The notes under the pieces: generated by a model | What the model was told of the DNA's origin: nothing | Databases searched by the model: none | The model's input: only the letters and a program-made list of their open reading frames with translations | In this document: positions 1 to 9,132 of the stretch, one piece after another | Layout: each line of letters starts with the position of its first letter | Position numbering within the stretch: the stretch's first letter is position 1 | Assembly (NCBI RefSeq): GCF_002506585.1 | Contig: NZ_DAXW01000009.1 | Coordinates: 409,406 to 473,405, forward strand | DNA from: Methanoculleus sp. UBA430 | GTDB taxonomy: Archaea > Halobacteriota > Methanomicrobia > Methanomicrobiales > Methanoculleaceae | Direction: 5' to 3' | DNA length: 64,000 nt | Made by a program: the position numbers and the translations under genes

Positions 1-30
1 GGAGCGGGAGCACCGTAGGTGCGGGTGGTC

Positions 31-57
31 GGGCAGGCGTAACCACCTCGCCTGCCC
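31..57. terminator. Inverted repeat, possible terminator of an upstream gene
   Basis: A 9-base stem GGGCAGGCG (31-39) pairs with CGCCTGCCC (49-57) across a 9-base loop. A smaller GCACC-gta-GGTGC hairpin lies just before it (10-22). No coding frame is credible in 1-257, so this is probably the end of a gene outside the window or a dispersed hairpin element. No T-run follows directly, so the terminator role is weak. Confidence 0.3.
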
Positions 58-200
58 CTGACCTCTTACGGATGGAATCAACCCCATAACCCATCCGTTC
101 TCAGGGTTGCAAGAGACCCTTGACATCCACCATATCCCTGATATTTTAGAGGATCCCACTGATTTCCATTGAAATAGATTCTTGTGAGTGGGGGGCAATC

Positions 201-208
201 TATATATC
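201..208 (+). promoter_or_regulatory. TATA box of the helical-repeat gene
   Basis: TATATATC stands out in a GC-rich background about 50 bases before the ATG at 258. That fits an archaeal TATA box with a start of transcription near 230 and a short leader. Confidence 0.45.
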
Positions 209-257
209 TGATAATGGATATGCATGATGCAGGACCCACTGGAGAGCGCTGATCAAA

Positions 258-3200
258 ATGGATGGAAAGCCACAGATAAAACAGAAGATCACCTCCGCGA
301 TCTCTTCGGGCGATCTGCGTGAGGTTGAAAAGGTCGTATTGGACATATCTGAGACTCAGACGAGAAAAGAGAAAAAATCGCTCTATGAGCAGATGAACGC
401 CGCCCTGATACAGACGGCATTCGAACAGAGCCAGCCGGAACTCTTAAGCCAGCTTGCCCTTCCGACAAAAGAAGAAGTATTTACCCTTGCCCGACGTGCC
501 GCGGAACTCTACAGCCAGAACAAGGACGAACGATGGTTCCGCGCAATATTTACCCTGGTCGACAAACTCGACCGCAAGAGCCACCAGTCCGATCTTCTCG
601 CCGGCATCTCCCGCGATCTTGTCGAGATCGGGGTGGATACCGGGGACATCCACTATATTGAGAAAGGCGGGGAAGCCTTCGACAAGATCAGCATCCGCAA
701 ATACCGCTCGGCGATCCTCTCCGAAATAGTCCCGCTCTTCATCCAGTATGGACAGAAACACCGAAATATTGATATTATGCAAAATGCCCTCCAGATCCTC
801 TCCGAGATCGGCGACATATCAAGACAATCACAACTCCATGCCGACGTGGCCAGGGCGATCGCCGGTTCCGGCATCGAATCCGGCAATATCGATCTCGTGA
901 TCAGCGGGTTATTGAGTGCCACGGAGATCAACCAGAAGATCCGGCGCACCAACTCGATCGCCGAGATCGTAGATGCCACCTGGAAGTCGTCGTTGAAGAA
1001 GGAGATCTCCAACATAGAAGAGATCATAGACTCACTCTCGGGCATCCCGGAAGAGCGGCTCATCGAAGTCCTCGCAATCCTGACCGAACAACTCCTCGAC
1101 CGCCAGCGTGACAAGAAACAGGTCTACACCAAACTGCTCAGGCTCGACGACGAGAAGCCGTGGGCAGGCCAGACCCTCGTCCTCGAACTCCTGAAGAAGG
1201 CAGAGCGGAGCGGAGAACGCTGGTTCCTCGAGAAGGCGTTTGAGTTCAATGCCCGGGGCCTTGTGGAGACACAACTCCCGATCGAGGAGATCGTCCTCTC
1301 CGGGATTGCGGTCGTCGAGAAGACCGGGAACCCGACGATCCTCCTCGACATCACGCCGTTGATAGATGAGTCCTGCGACGCCGCGAAGGCAGCACACCTC
1401 TACCGGCAGATCACTGACGCACTCTCCCGGATGGGCGATTTCTATCACGCAATTGAGGTCATGAAGAAGGTCAGCAATAGCACCCAGAGGATCAATGCCC
1501 AATTTTTCGATACCAGTGTCCGCCTGATCAAGGAGGGGATCCGTCGCGACGAGATCGGTCTCGTCCGTGGGAATATCCTCACCGCACTGGATATCGATAT
1601 CGCCGACTCGCTGGTACACCAGGCGGTGACCGACTTCTGTAAGGAGTACGACTTTGACGAGGTCGTCAGGCACATACCAGCCATAAAGGAGATTGTTAGA
1701 TCGCACCGCACACAGGATATCCTGCTCCTTGAGTGCAACACTATCCTGATTGAGCGTGGGTTCGTCCGCCAGAACGACCCGTCGGCCCTCGTGGACCTGG
1801 TGAACCAGATCGGAGAGCAGGCTCTGCGCGAGCAGGCCATTTCAACCATCGCCGTCGAGATGGCGCGGATAGGCGTCGTCCGGAAGGATCGGGATCTCCT
1901 CCGGCATGCAACCGCGCTGACCTGCGAGATCATGGATCAGCAGGCACGGGCCGAGTCGATGGGCGGCATTGTGGACCAGGCAGCCGTACTCGCCGTCGAA
2001 GACGGGGATCTTGACCTCCTTCATGGGATGCGGGTTCTTTCCACATCCCTGCTGGAGCGGGATTACTGTCTCTTCGCGATGGGAAAGGTTATCCACGGCC
2101 TGATCATGTACGGGATCGAGCAGCTCTCGCTTCAGGCGCTGGATGAAGCGACCCAGATCCTCTCCCAGATCACCGATCCATCCCTGCAGCGGCAGCTGGT
2201 CGATCCTCTCATCGAGGGTTACGTCCGGGTCGGGAGCCTGCAGGCGGCGGACCAGCTCACCCGGGGAAAGGTCAGGATCTTCGATGGCATGATGGAGCCG
2301 TTCGAGATTGCGCTCACCCTCCTCCAGAACAGCACCCCGCGCGAGGAGGTCTCGATCAAGATAGCAAGTTATGTCGACATCATGCTCGAGTACTCGCAGG
2401 TTCACGCAAGCCCGATCTTTGCTGTCCCGATGAGTCTCTTCACCCTGGAGATTGGGGGTGAGTACGAACGAACCGCCATGATCCAGCGGATCCTCAACTT
2501 CTTCACCAGTTACACAAAGGAGTTCGACTCGGCCGACCCCTATGAGGTGATGGCTTACCTGCTCGAGGGCATCGAGGGAGCGCCGGCGGCACCGCCGGTA
2601 CTCGAGTTGATGTACCGTCTCTTCGAGCATACCGGCGATGTCTATGCACGCTACTCCGGGATGTACCGGATCGTGAGCGCCTACTCGGTCCTCGGCAACG
2701 AAGAACGGGCCGAGGAGATTATCAGGCAGCTCCACGAGACCATCGGCACTATCTCCGAGCCGTCGATCCGCGTGATCATGCTCTCCGACCTTGCCGGACT
2801 TATGGCCGGGATCGACCATAGCACAGCCAGGAGTTATCTCGCCGAAGCGCAGGAGATGCTTGATTACGTCGGGCCGGAGCGGGATGCATTTGCCAGAAAG
2901 AACCTGATCTACGCTGCAAGAAGCCTCAACACCGTAAACCGGCAGGAGGAGGATGTCGACTGGGCTATCGGGCAGGTTGGCAGGATCGAGGATCCGGTCG
3001 AGTATGTGGATGCTCTTGCTGCGGTCTTTGACATGGTCACCGAGCCCGCACAGAGGAAAGAGATCCTCTCGGCCATGTGCCATACTGTGGTGAGCATCCC
3101 CTCTCCCTACATCCGGCTCTCGATGCTCTTTGACGTGGCACAGTTTGCCGAGAACTACGGCGACGACAGGGAGATCGACGAACTGCTCGACGGCATGGAG

Positions 3201-3824
3201 AGCACGGCCAAGCACATCCAGATCCCGTTCATCACCGCTATGACGCAGCAGCGGATGGCCCAGATGCTCTTCTCATTGTACCGGAAGAGCGGGAAGCCGG
3301 CCGTCCGGCAGCGGGCTATCGATGCCGTCTCCACGATCGACGACGATCGAATCCGGTACGGCCTGATGGTCCAGCTCGAACAGGCGATGCCCCAATCCTG
3401 GAAGAACACGGTCTACGGCAGGATCCTCGACTGCCGCGACAAGATCCGGAGCGGCGATTACACCACAAAGGACATGGTCACGCTCGACCGGGCGATACGG
3501 GCGGCACCGGATCGGGCAAGGAGGGCGACCTACTACACCGAGTTCTACCTCCTCGCGAGGAACGCAGGGCAGCATGAACTTGCGGATCGGATGCTCCTCT
3601 GCGCCCTCGAAGAAGCCCGGATCATCCGGCCGCTCTCGCGGCGGGCCTTTGCGCTCGGCGATATGGCATGCCGGATCTACGCGGAGCGCTACGAAGACCG
3701 GTCGAGGGAGGTTCTCGATATGGCTGTGAGCGAGGCTCTCAACATCCGCGACTCAACGGTCCGGGACGAGGTCTATGACGAGCTGGATATGTCCATGCGG
3801 CTTGTGCAGGAGCACTGGCTGTGA
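258..3824 (+). CDS. Large cytoplasmic alpha-helical repeat protein (TPR-like solenoid)
   Basis: 1188 residues with no signal peptide and no membrane segment. The sequence is almost entirely amphipathic helices. Loosely repeated units contain patterns such as ALxxAxxI...R...L..IA...A..G every 35-40 residues, as in TPR/HEAT-type solenoids. The composition is acidic and Glu/Arg/Ile-rich. No catalytic motif is visible, so a scaffold or protein-interaction role is the most that can be inferred. The start at 258 follows a TATA box at 201-208 and a purine-rich GGAGAG at 241-246. The stop overlaps the GTG of the acylphosphatase (GTGA), so the two are co-transcribed. The specific family is not recognised. 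Confidence 0.75.
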   Translation: MDGKPQIKQKITSAISSGDLREVEKVVLDISETQTRKEKKSLYEQMNAALIQTAFEQSQPELLSQLALPTKEEVFTLARRAAELYSQNKDERWFRAIFTLVDKLDRKSHQSDLLAGISRDLVEIGVDTGDIHYIEKGGEAFDKISIRKYRSAILSEIVPLFIQYGQKHRNIDIMQNALQILSEIGDISRQSQLHADVARAIAGSGIESGNIDLVISGLLSATEINQKIRRTNSIAEIVDATWKSSLKKEISNIEEIIDSLSGIPEERLIEVLAILTEQLLDRQRDKKQVYTKLLRLDDEKPWAGQTLVLELLKKAERSGERWFLEKAFEFNARGLVETQLPIEEIVLSGIAVVEKTGNPTILLDITPLIDESCDAAKAAHLYRQITDALSRMGDFYHAIEVMKKVSNSTQRINAQFFDTSVRLIKEGIRRDEIGLVRGNILTALDIDIADSLVHQAVTDFCKEYDFDEVVRHIPAIKEIVRSHRTQDILLLECNTILIERGFVRQNDPSALVDLVNQIGEQALREQAISTIAVEMARIGVVRKDRDLLRHATALTCEIMDQQARAESMGGIVDQAAVLAVEDGDLDLLHGMRVLSTSLLERDYCLFAMGKVIHGLIMYGIEQLSLQALDEATQILSQITDPSLQRQLVDPLIEGYVRVGSLQAADQLTRGKVRIFDGMMEPFEIALTLLQNSTPREEVSIKIASYVDIMLEYSQVHASPIFAVPMSLFTLEIGGEYERTAMIQRILNFFTSYTKEFDSADPYEVMAYLLEGIEGAPAAPPVLELMYRLFEHTGDVYARYSGMYRIVSAYSVLGNEERAEEIIRQLHETIGTISEPSIRVIMLSDLAGLMAGIDHSTARSYLAEAQEMLDYVGPERDAFARKNLIYAARSLNTVNRQEEDVDWAIGQVGRIEDPVEYVDALAAVFDMVTEPAQRKEILSAMCHTVVSIPSPYIRLSMLFDVAQFAENYGDDREIDELLDGMESTAKHIQIPFITAMTQQRMAQMLFSLYRKSGKPAVRQRAIDAVSTIDDDRIRYGLMVQLEQAMPQSWKNTVYGRILDCRDKIRSGDYTTKDMVTLDRAIRAAPDRARRATYYTEFYLLARNAGQHELADRMLLCALEEARIIRPLSRRAFALGDMACRIYAERYEDRSREVLDMAVSEALNIRDSTVRDEVYDELDMSMRLVQEHWL

Positions 3825-4123
3825 AGACGATCGAGATCAGGATCTCGGGAAGGGTCCAGGGTGTCGGGTTTCGTGCCTGCATCAAAAGGATCGCCACGAA
3901 CCTCGGTGTCGGCGGTGAGGCGATGAACCTTCCCGACGGAAGGGTGCTCATCACCGCAACCGGCGAACCCGTCATCCTTGATAAGTTTGTCTCCATGCTC
4001 TACGGATGCCCCCGGGTCGTCATCCGGGACCTCTCCCAGAAGGAGATCCCCTTTGCCGGCTACCCGGAGTTCACCATCCAGCGGGCGCTCACCAGTACAG
4101 CACGTGAAATTCGGCGTTTGTGA
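3821..4123 (+). CDS. acyP: Acylphosphatase
   Basis: 100 residues, the normal length for the family. It would hydrolyse acyl phosphates such as 1,3-bisphosphoglycerate or carbamoyl phosphate in the cytoplasm. The signature GRVQGVGFR (residues 10-18) supplies the phosphate-binding loop and catalytic Arg18. MNLPDGRV supplies catalytic Asn36. The usual GWVRN lead-in is altered to GGEAMN, a mild departure. Translation starts at a GTG overlapping the upstream stop. The last 35 bases overlap the convergent cas1 gene tail to tail. Confidence 0.85.
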   Translation: MKTIEIRISGRVQGVGFRACIKRIATNLGVGGEAMNLPDGRVLITATGEPVILDKFVSMLYGCPRVVIRDLSQKEIPFAGYPEFTIQRALTSTAREIRRL

Positions 4124-5024
4124 GGAGGGCGTCCCGCAGGATATGCACCTGCGCATCAATGCGCGACTGGTCGATGGAGTCGCGGAGCGCCGCGACCAGC
4201 CGGGCCGAAAAGTTCCCGTCAAGGTAGCATCTTTTTTCACCGCATTCATAATCCCCCTCCGAGACCTCGTCCCTGGCAAACCGGAGGACGGTGCGGTCCA
4301 CCATCGTCGCTTTCTGCGATTCAATAAGGTCGTAGACGAGGCTCCCGGCCCCTTCGTGGAGCATGCCGAGGTCGGGGTTGAGGTGGGCACCGACCAGGGA
4401 GACGCAGCAATTGCCGTAGAGCATCGCATACCCGAGTGAGAACATGGCGTTGACAGGGTCGAGGTAAGGGCGAATCGTCCTGCGCCGAAACCCGAGTTCC
4501 GGCGGGAGTGTGCGGGAGAGGATCTCATAATACATATCGACGGTCAGGCGGGAGAGTCTCCGCAGTTCCTCCATGGTGACCGAGACCCCCAGTTCCTCCC
4601 TGGCCTGGTGAAGGAAGTCGAGTTCTCCGGCGTAGAAGACATCCTGTCCGGCGTGGCCGTAGAGTTCCTCGAGGAGAAGAAGCCTTGACTGGAGGCCGGC
4701 CGTTGCGAGCGGCTGTGCGAACCGGTGAGGGGCTGCCCGTTCCTGGGCGAGGCGCACCGCCTCGTCCGGTTGATAACCGTAGGGTGTGAGGCACCCGACG
4801 GGCGTGCCGTCGATATCGAAGAAGGTGATGACAGCGCCGGTTTTGAGAAGGTTTGTCACCGCCGAGGTGTGCAGGGTATGGCCACCGACGACCAGGAGGT
4901 GCTTCACTGCCGCAAGAGGGTAGCGCCGGGTGGTGCTCCCCTGTGCGATGACCAGTTCCTGTCTCGTCGCTTTGATGTGCCCTCCGTAGCCGAAGACGGG
5001 GAGCCAGGGTTCCGTCGCCGTCAT
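4089..5024 (-). CDS. cas1: Stand-alone Cas1-family integrase homologue
   Basis: 311 residues from the ATG at 5024, which has GAGTGAT just upstream. A longer reading to 5138 is possible but lacks Cas1-like sequence. The N-terminal beta domain is residues 1-80 and the rest is the helical catalytic domain. Recognisable Cas1 motifs are DPVNAMFSLGYAMLYG (189-204), LNPDLGMLHEG (215-225) with His223, and LVYDLIE (229-235) with Asp232 and Glu235. These match the His and the two acidic metal ligands of Cas1. The first metal-ligand Glu is expected about 7-8 residues before Tyr165/166, but Leu157/Ser158 are found there; the nearest are Glu152/153. No cas2, effector or CRISPR array lies within the window. 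Casposase-like or other solo-Cas1 roles are possible. Confidence 0.85.
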   Translation of the reverse strand: MTATEPWLPVFGYGGHIKATRQELVIAQGSTTRRYPLAAVKHLLVVGGHTLHTSAVTNLLKTGAVITFFDIDGTPVGCLTPYGYQPDEAVRLAQERAAPHRFAQPLATAGLQSRLLLLEELYGHAGQDVFYAGELDFLHQAREELGVSVTMEELRRLSRLTVDMYYEILSRTLPPELGFRRRTIRPYLDPVNAMFSLGYAMLYGNCCVSLVGAHLNPDLGMLHEGAGSLVYDLIESQKATMVDRTVLRFARDEVSEGDYECGEKRCYLDGNFSARLVAALRDSIDQSRIDAQVHILRDALLTNAEFHVLYW

Positions 5025-5168
5025 CCAATCACTCTGGAGATGAATATTGAGCGGTTTTTGGTGATTAATGCATCGATTCGCGGGATATAGCGAGATCCTT
5101 ACGGCACGTGACGATGGGTCCTGGAAGCGGATAATCATATTGAGTTAACTTAATGAAGTTAATTAACT

Positions 5169-5209
5169 GTAACGTATTTACATGCCCATATCCTAGTTTA
5201 AAACGTTAC
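5169..5209. promoter_or_regulatory. Inverted repeat in the cas1 / surface-protein divergent promoter
   Basis: GTAACGT (5169-5175) and its reverse complement ACGTTAC (5203-5209) flank an AT-rich 27-base segment that includes CCTAGTTTAAAA, a plausible TATA box for the rightward gene. A second AT-rich block, GTTAACTTAATGAAGTTAATTAAC-like, lies at about 5145-5166. The gap 5025-5260 has no gene and serves two divergent transcripts. Confidence 0.35.
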
Positions 5210-5260
5210 TTTTCCCGGAGGGACTCTGGGAAAGGGTATGAACTAAAAAGGGCTGATTTA

Positions 5261-7999
5261 ATGAACGGAAGGAAGAAAACAATTCAGTACGTTCTATTCG
5301 TGCTGATGGTATGCTCGCTGCTGGTGCTGCCGGCAGCAGGGGAGACGCTCCCTGGCGGGAACGTGAGCCCCGGGGAGAGCACCGTGGATACTGCGGGGAC
5401 TCCCGAAGTGACTGAGACAGAGACACCGACGGTGACGCCGACGGAGGAGCCGACCGCTACACCAACAGAAGAGCCAACGGTGATGCCGACGGAAGAACCG
5501 ACCGAAACCCCTGTTACATCGCCGATGCAGTTTCAAGTGTCAACCGGAGGACCCGTATCCCTCTTTGATGGAACTGTGACACTTCCAATGGGAGCGTTCC
5601 CGCAGGAAGCGTCCAACTCCGGGAAGAGTTATGCAGTCATGAACCCGACCCCGCTCGGTGTGCTGCATGCAGTCGCGGAGTCAGAAGGCTGGGTCTACAA
5701 CGTGACCGACAAGAAATACAGCGCCAAGGGCATCTTCCTTCTCGACGATGTCGACAGTTATCTGAATGACGGCGAAGAGTGGTCCTGTTACGTCAATGAT
5801 GTCCTCAGAGATGGGTTCAGCAAATCCGACGATGGTCTAAACGTTCTGCAGTTGAATGACAACGATAAAGTCACCTTCTGCTATGGAGCAGACTCAGACC
5901 TTGACAGCGCAACCGCCATCATCAATGCAACCGTCGACCTCGACGAAGACGACTGGACGCTCGCACTTATCGGCGCCCGAAGCGTCGTCCTGACCAGGAG
6001 CGACTTTGAGGCGACACTGACGGGCATGCCATCCCACAAGGCAACCGGCCCCGATCACAAGAGCAACACCTGGGAAGGGATGCCGCTCCACTACATCATC
6101 GGTGCGATTGATGATGAGAAGTACGGAAAGTCCTCCTCCGCATTCAACAGCGACCTCGCAGAGGCAGGGTATGACATCACCCTGACCAGCATTGACGGTA
6201 GTCAGACAATCTTCAACAGCTCGGTTGGGATCGACGGCGACGGATTCATTCTCGGCAACAAATGCGAAGGTGCCGTGCTGGCCTCTAATGACGACCGGTG
6301 GCCGTTGCGGCTGGTCGGATCGGACGTCGGAAGCGATCTCAGCGCAAAGGGTGTCGTGGCGATTCAGATCGGTGTAGAGGCAGGGTCAACCCCACCGCCT
6401 TCAAAAGGGGGAACCACCGAGATCCGCGTTGTGAAGTACGCTGCCGACGGCAAGACCATCGAGAACGAGACGACGGTCACCTACCAGCAGATGGAGAAGG
6501 ACTTCACGGTTTATGGCGGTGAAAACGGCGTCCGGCTCAAGTTCCAGGGTCCCACCTTCGATCCGAACGACATCTGGAATCCTGCAGAAGACAAAAATCT
6601 GGGCAAAGTCGATGAAGTCGTGAAGGGAACTGCAATCAAGGATCTCTGTGACCTCGTGGGCGGGGTTCCCGAGGGATGGGAGGTCCAGCTTGCCGCCTCT
6701 GACGGCTACAAGGCGAAACTCAACTATACCAACCTGTATGCTCCGCTCGAACGGCAGGGCGAGGCGATCGTCGCCTGGTGGACAGAGCGGGATGGCTACG
6801 TGCCCGGCTACAGCGGCGGCATGCGCCTCTTCTTCAACACCACTGACGGCGTCTTTGGCGCCGACGATATGCGGGCGTGCCTCGCCCAGGATTACTGGCA
6901 CTACTACTCGTCCGGCGGCATCCAGTACCCCTCGGCGGCCGGCGTCTCCAACCAGAAGATCGCGACCATCATGATCAAAATCCCGCGGGCGGACTGGAAC
7001 CTCACCCTGACGGGCGCCATCACCCAGACCATCACCCGGTCATACTTTGAGTCCGGTAAAGCCTGCGCTATGGCCGGACACGATGCGACGTGGACCGATA
7101 ACGAAAGCAACGTTTGGTCCAGGATGCCGCTCTGGCTCCTCTGCGGCTATGTCGACGACATGAACAGTCATGATTATGGAACAAATTGCTTCAACGACGA
7201 CCTCGCAGACGCGGGCTACAACGTAACCGTCATCGACTACGGTCCGGACGGTGTGAAAGGCACCGGTGACGACTTCTCCGCCGTCTTCAACAGTTCGTTC
7301 ATCAAGCGGAACAACAACATCGTCGTCGCAGACGAGATCGACGGCGCACCGTTGTCAAAAGACGGCGACAAAGCACCCTGGCCGCTCAGACTCGTCGGCT
7401 CCGCCCTGACTAAAGGCCAGATGGTCGGCAGCATCGACGAGATCATACTGACCGGTGAGCCGATCGTCGTGGTGCCCACGGGCGACGCGACGATCTCCCT
7501 TGAAGAGGGCTGGAACTTTGTCTCGACACCGAAGCAGCTTGCCGACGGCAAGAACACCTTCGCCGTATTCGATACAGTCGATACCGCCGACCAATCAATC
7601 CTGATCTACGACGGTCTGGAGCAGAAGTGGCAGATAGTGGTTTCGGCCGACTCCTTCCGGCCGCTTGACGGCATCTGGATCTACGCGGACGAGGCCTGCA
7701 CCGTCCCCCTGACCTTCGCCCCCGGCGGGCCCGACCTCCCGCCCGCGAAGAACCTCGGCAGAGGCTGGAACGCGATCGGCTTCTCGGACACCCAACCCAC
7801 GTCCGCGGCAAGCACCCTGCTCTCGCTCGGGAACCACTGGACGACCCTGATCGGCTTCGATGCGGAGGCTCAGCAGTATGATGTCTCGATCATCCGCAGT
7901 GACCGTGATTCTCACAGCGACGAGCGCACGATGGAGCCCATGCGGGGCTACTGGGTCTACATGACTGAGGCGGATACGCTTGCTGCCATCGGCGCCTGA
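5261..7999 (+). CDS. Exported multidomain surface protein with DUF4430-like and SUOX-like domains
   Basis: 912 residues. The start at 5261 gives a clean signal peptide (MNGRKKTIQ... ending PAAGE); the longer reading from 5153 puts a non-signal tail in front. After the signal comes a Thr/Pro/Glu stalk with PTEEPT repeats (about residues 45-90). Next is a DUF4430-like domain (VLHAVAESEGWVY...WSCYVND, about 125-215). Then come three domains resembling the sulfite-oxidase/molybdopterin fold: WEGMPLHYIIG...WPLRLVGS (about 230-370), KDLCDLVGG...SDGYKAKL (about 385-575) and a third ending WPLRLVGS (about 580-735). The C-terminus has two GWNFVST/GWNAIGF-type repeats typical of methanogen surface proteins. 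There is no C-terminal membrane anchor. It is first in a rightward run of exported proteins. Confidence 0.75.
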   Translation: MNGRKKTIQYVLFVLMVCSLLVLPAAGETLPGGNVSPGESTVDTAGTPEVTETETPTVTPTEEPTATPTEEPTVMPTEEPTETPVTSPMQFQVSTGGPVSLFDGTVTLPMGAFPQEASNSGKSYAVMNPTPLGVLHAVAESEGWVYNVTDKKYSAKGIFLLDDVDSYLNDGEEWSCYVNDVLRDGFSKSDDGLNVLQLNDNDKVTFCYGADSDLDSATAIINATVDLDEDDWTLALIGARSVVLTRSDFEATLTGMPSHKATGPDHKSNTWEGMPLHYIIGAIDDEKYGKSSSAFNSDLAEAGYDITLTSIDGSQTIFNSSVGIDGDGFILGNKCEGAVLASNDDRWPLRLVGSDVGSDLSAKGVVAIQIGVEAGSTPPPSKGGTTEIRVVKYAADGKTIENETTVTYQQMEKDFTVYGGENGVRLKFQGPTFDPNDIWNPAEDKNLGKVDEVVKGTAIKDLCDLVGGVPEGWEVQLAASDGYKAKLNYTNLYAPLERQGEAIVAWWTERDGYVPGYSGGMRLFFNTTDGVFGADDMRACLAQDYWHYYSSGGIQYPSAAGVSNQKIATIMIKIPRADWNLTLTGAITQTITRSYFESGKACAMAGHDATWTDNESNVWSRMPLWLLCGYVDDMNSHDYGTNCFNDDLADAGYNVTVIDYGPDGVKGTGDDFSAVFNSSFIKRNNNIVVADEIDGAPLSKDGDKAPWPLRLVGSALTKGQMVGSIDEIILTGEPIVVVPTGDATISLEEGWNFVSTPKQLADGKNTFAVFDTVDTADQSILIYDGLEQKWQIVVSADSFRPLDGIWIYADEACTVPLTFAPGGPDLPPAKNLGRGWNAIGFSDTQPTSAASTLLSLGNHWTTLIGFDAEAQQYDVSIIRSDRDSHSDERTMEPMRGYWVYMTEADTLAAIGA

Positions 8000-8012
8000 A
8001 GGTGAACGGGCG

Positions 8013-9101
8013 ATGATGCGGTATTGCGCCGTTCTGATCCTCATCCTCGGCCTCGTCGCCAGTGCGGCGGGTGCCGGGGATACCCTCCCCGTTTTCCCTC
8101 ACGTATTCTACGGAGGCGTGACGATTACCGGATCTCCCGCACCGGCCGGGACCGTGATCACCGCAACGATCGGAGGCGTCGAGTGCGGTTCGGTTCAGAC
8201 GGTAGATGCCGGACGATATGGCGGTTCCGACCGAAACATCGTGGGCCGCCTTGCCGTGATGGCAACCTCAGACCAGGCGGGAGCGACGATCACGTTCTAC
8301 GTCAACGGGGTTGCCGCACAGGAGACCGCGACCTTCACATCCGGAGCGGTGACAGCCCTTAACCTGAGCGCAGCCGCCGGGGAGAGCACGCCCACGCCGA
8401 CCTCCACGCCCGGCAATGGCGGCGGTGGAGATGGCGGTCCCAGCAGCGGAGGGCCCTCCCCCAAAGACCCCGGATCAGAGATAACCTATGACCCGGATGC
8501 TCCCCTCATCCCGGAGGTCTTCACCGGGAACGCGCCCCTCACCACTTCCGCGGCCGGTGTGGTGCTTGAGCCGGTGACGGTCACGACAGAAGACAAGGCC
8601 GGTGCCGTGACGATACCGGAGGGGACCGTCGCTCGCGACGGAGACGGCAACCCGCTCGGTGAGGTGACCTGCGCGGAGGCTCCCCCAGCCGAAATCCCCC
8701 CGGCCCCCCCGGGAACTAACATCGCTATCGCACTCGTGTGCGGCCCGGCAGGGGCCACATTCGACCCGCCGGCCACCCTCACCTATACCCTCTCCTCGGA
8801 AGAGTGGGCAGGGATCGGTGAAGGCGCCACGCCGAAGGTGATGTGGTACAGCCCCGAGGCCGGCGAGTGGCAGGAGATTGCCGCCACGGTGGACCCCGCC
8901 ACGCGGACGGTCACAGCACAGGTCGATCACTTCAGCATCTACGCCCTGGCATGGACCGTCCCGGAGACCGTGGCCGCAGGAGCAGAAGAAACAAGGGCTC
9001 CAGCCGCGGAACCTGGACCTGCGTTCCCGACCTGGGCGCTGGCCCTCGCAGTCGTGCTGATTGCGGCACTGGCGGCATTCCTCCTCATGAGGAGGAAGTA
9101 G
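8013..9101 (+). CDS. Surface protein with C-terminal membrane anchor
   Basis: 362 residues from the second of two possible ATGs, preceded by AAGGTGAA. It has a signal peptide ending SAAGAG and an N-terminal beta domain of about 95 residues. A Gly/Pro/Ser linker (GNGGGGDGGPSSGG) follows, then a second beta domain (about residues 160-315) whose end, WQEIAATVDPATRTVTAQVDHF, is seen in many archaeal exported proteins. The C-terminus is PxFPTWALALAVV followed by a hydrophobic helix and RRK, like an archaeosortase or tail-anchor signal. It starts 13 bases after the preceding stop, so it is probably in the same transcript. The last codons form a perfect palindrome followed by T6. Confidence 0.7.
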   Translation: MMRYCAVLILILGLVASAAGAGDTLPVFPHVFYGGVTITGSPAPAGTVITATIGGVECGSVQTVDAGRYGGSDRNIVGRLAVMATSDQAGATITFYVNGVAAQETATFTSGAVTALNLSAAAGESTPTPTSTPGNGGGGDGGPSSGGPSPKDPGSEITYDPDAPLIPEVFTGNAPLTTSAAGVVLEPVTVTTEDKAGAVTIPEGTVARDGDGNPLGEVTCAEAPPAEIPPAPPGTNIAIALVCGPAGATFDPPATLTYTLSSEEWAGIGEGATPKVMWYSPEAGEWQEIAATVDPATRTVTAQVDHFSIYALAWTVPETVAAGAEETRAPAAEPGPAFPTWALALAVVLIAALAAFLLMRRK

Positions 9102-9111
9102 CCCTTTTTTT
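9078..9111 (+). terminator. Palindrome plus T-run at the end of the anchored surface gene
   Basis: A perfect 20-base palindrome (9078-9097; arms TTCCTCCTCA and TGAGGAGGAA) encodes the residues FLLMRRK. It is followed by the stop codon and a run of seven T (9105-9111), a standard intrinsic-terminator layout. The palindrome overlaps the coding sequence. Confidence 0.5.
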
Positions 9112-9132
9112 ACGAATCTTGAGGAGCAAAAC

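Noticed and set aside
1842..3215. A 457-codon minus-strand open frame inside the helical-repeat gene
   Set aside because: It mirrors the codon bias of the real gene, has no start context and reads as low-complexity His/Asp/Leu-rich sequence.
5400..5520. Thr/Pro/Glu-coding repeats considered as a mobile or CRISPR-like repeat
   Set aside because: They encode PTEEPT-type stalk repeats in frame within an exported protein, which is ordinary for surface stalks.
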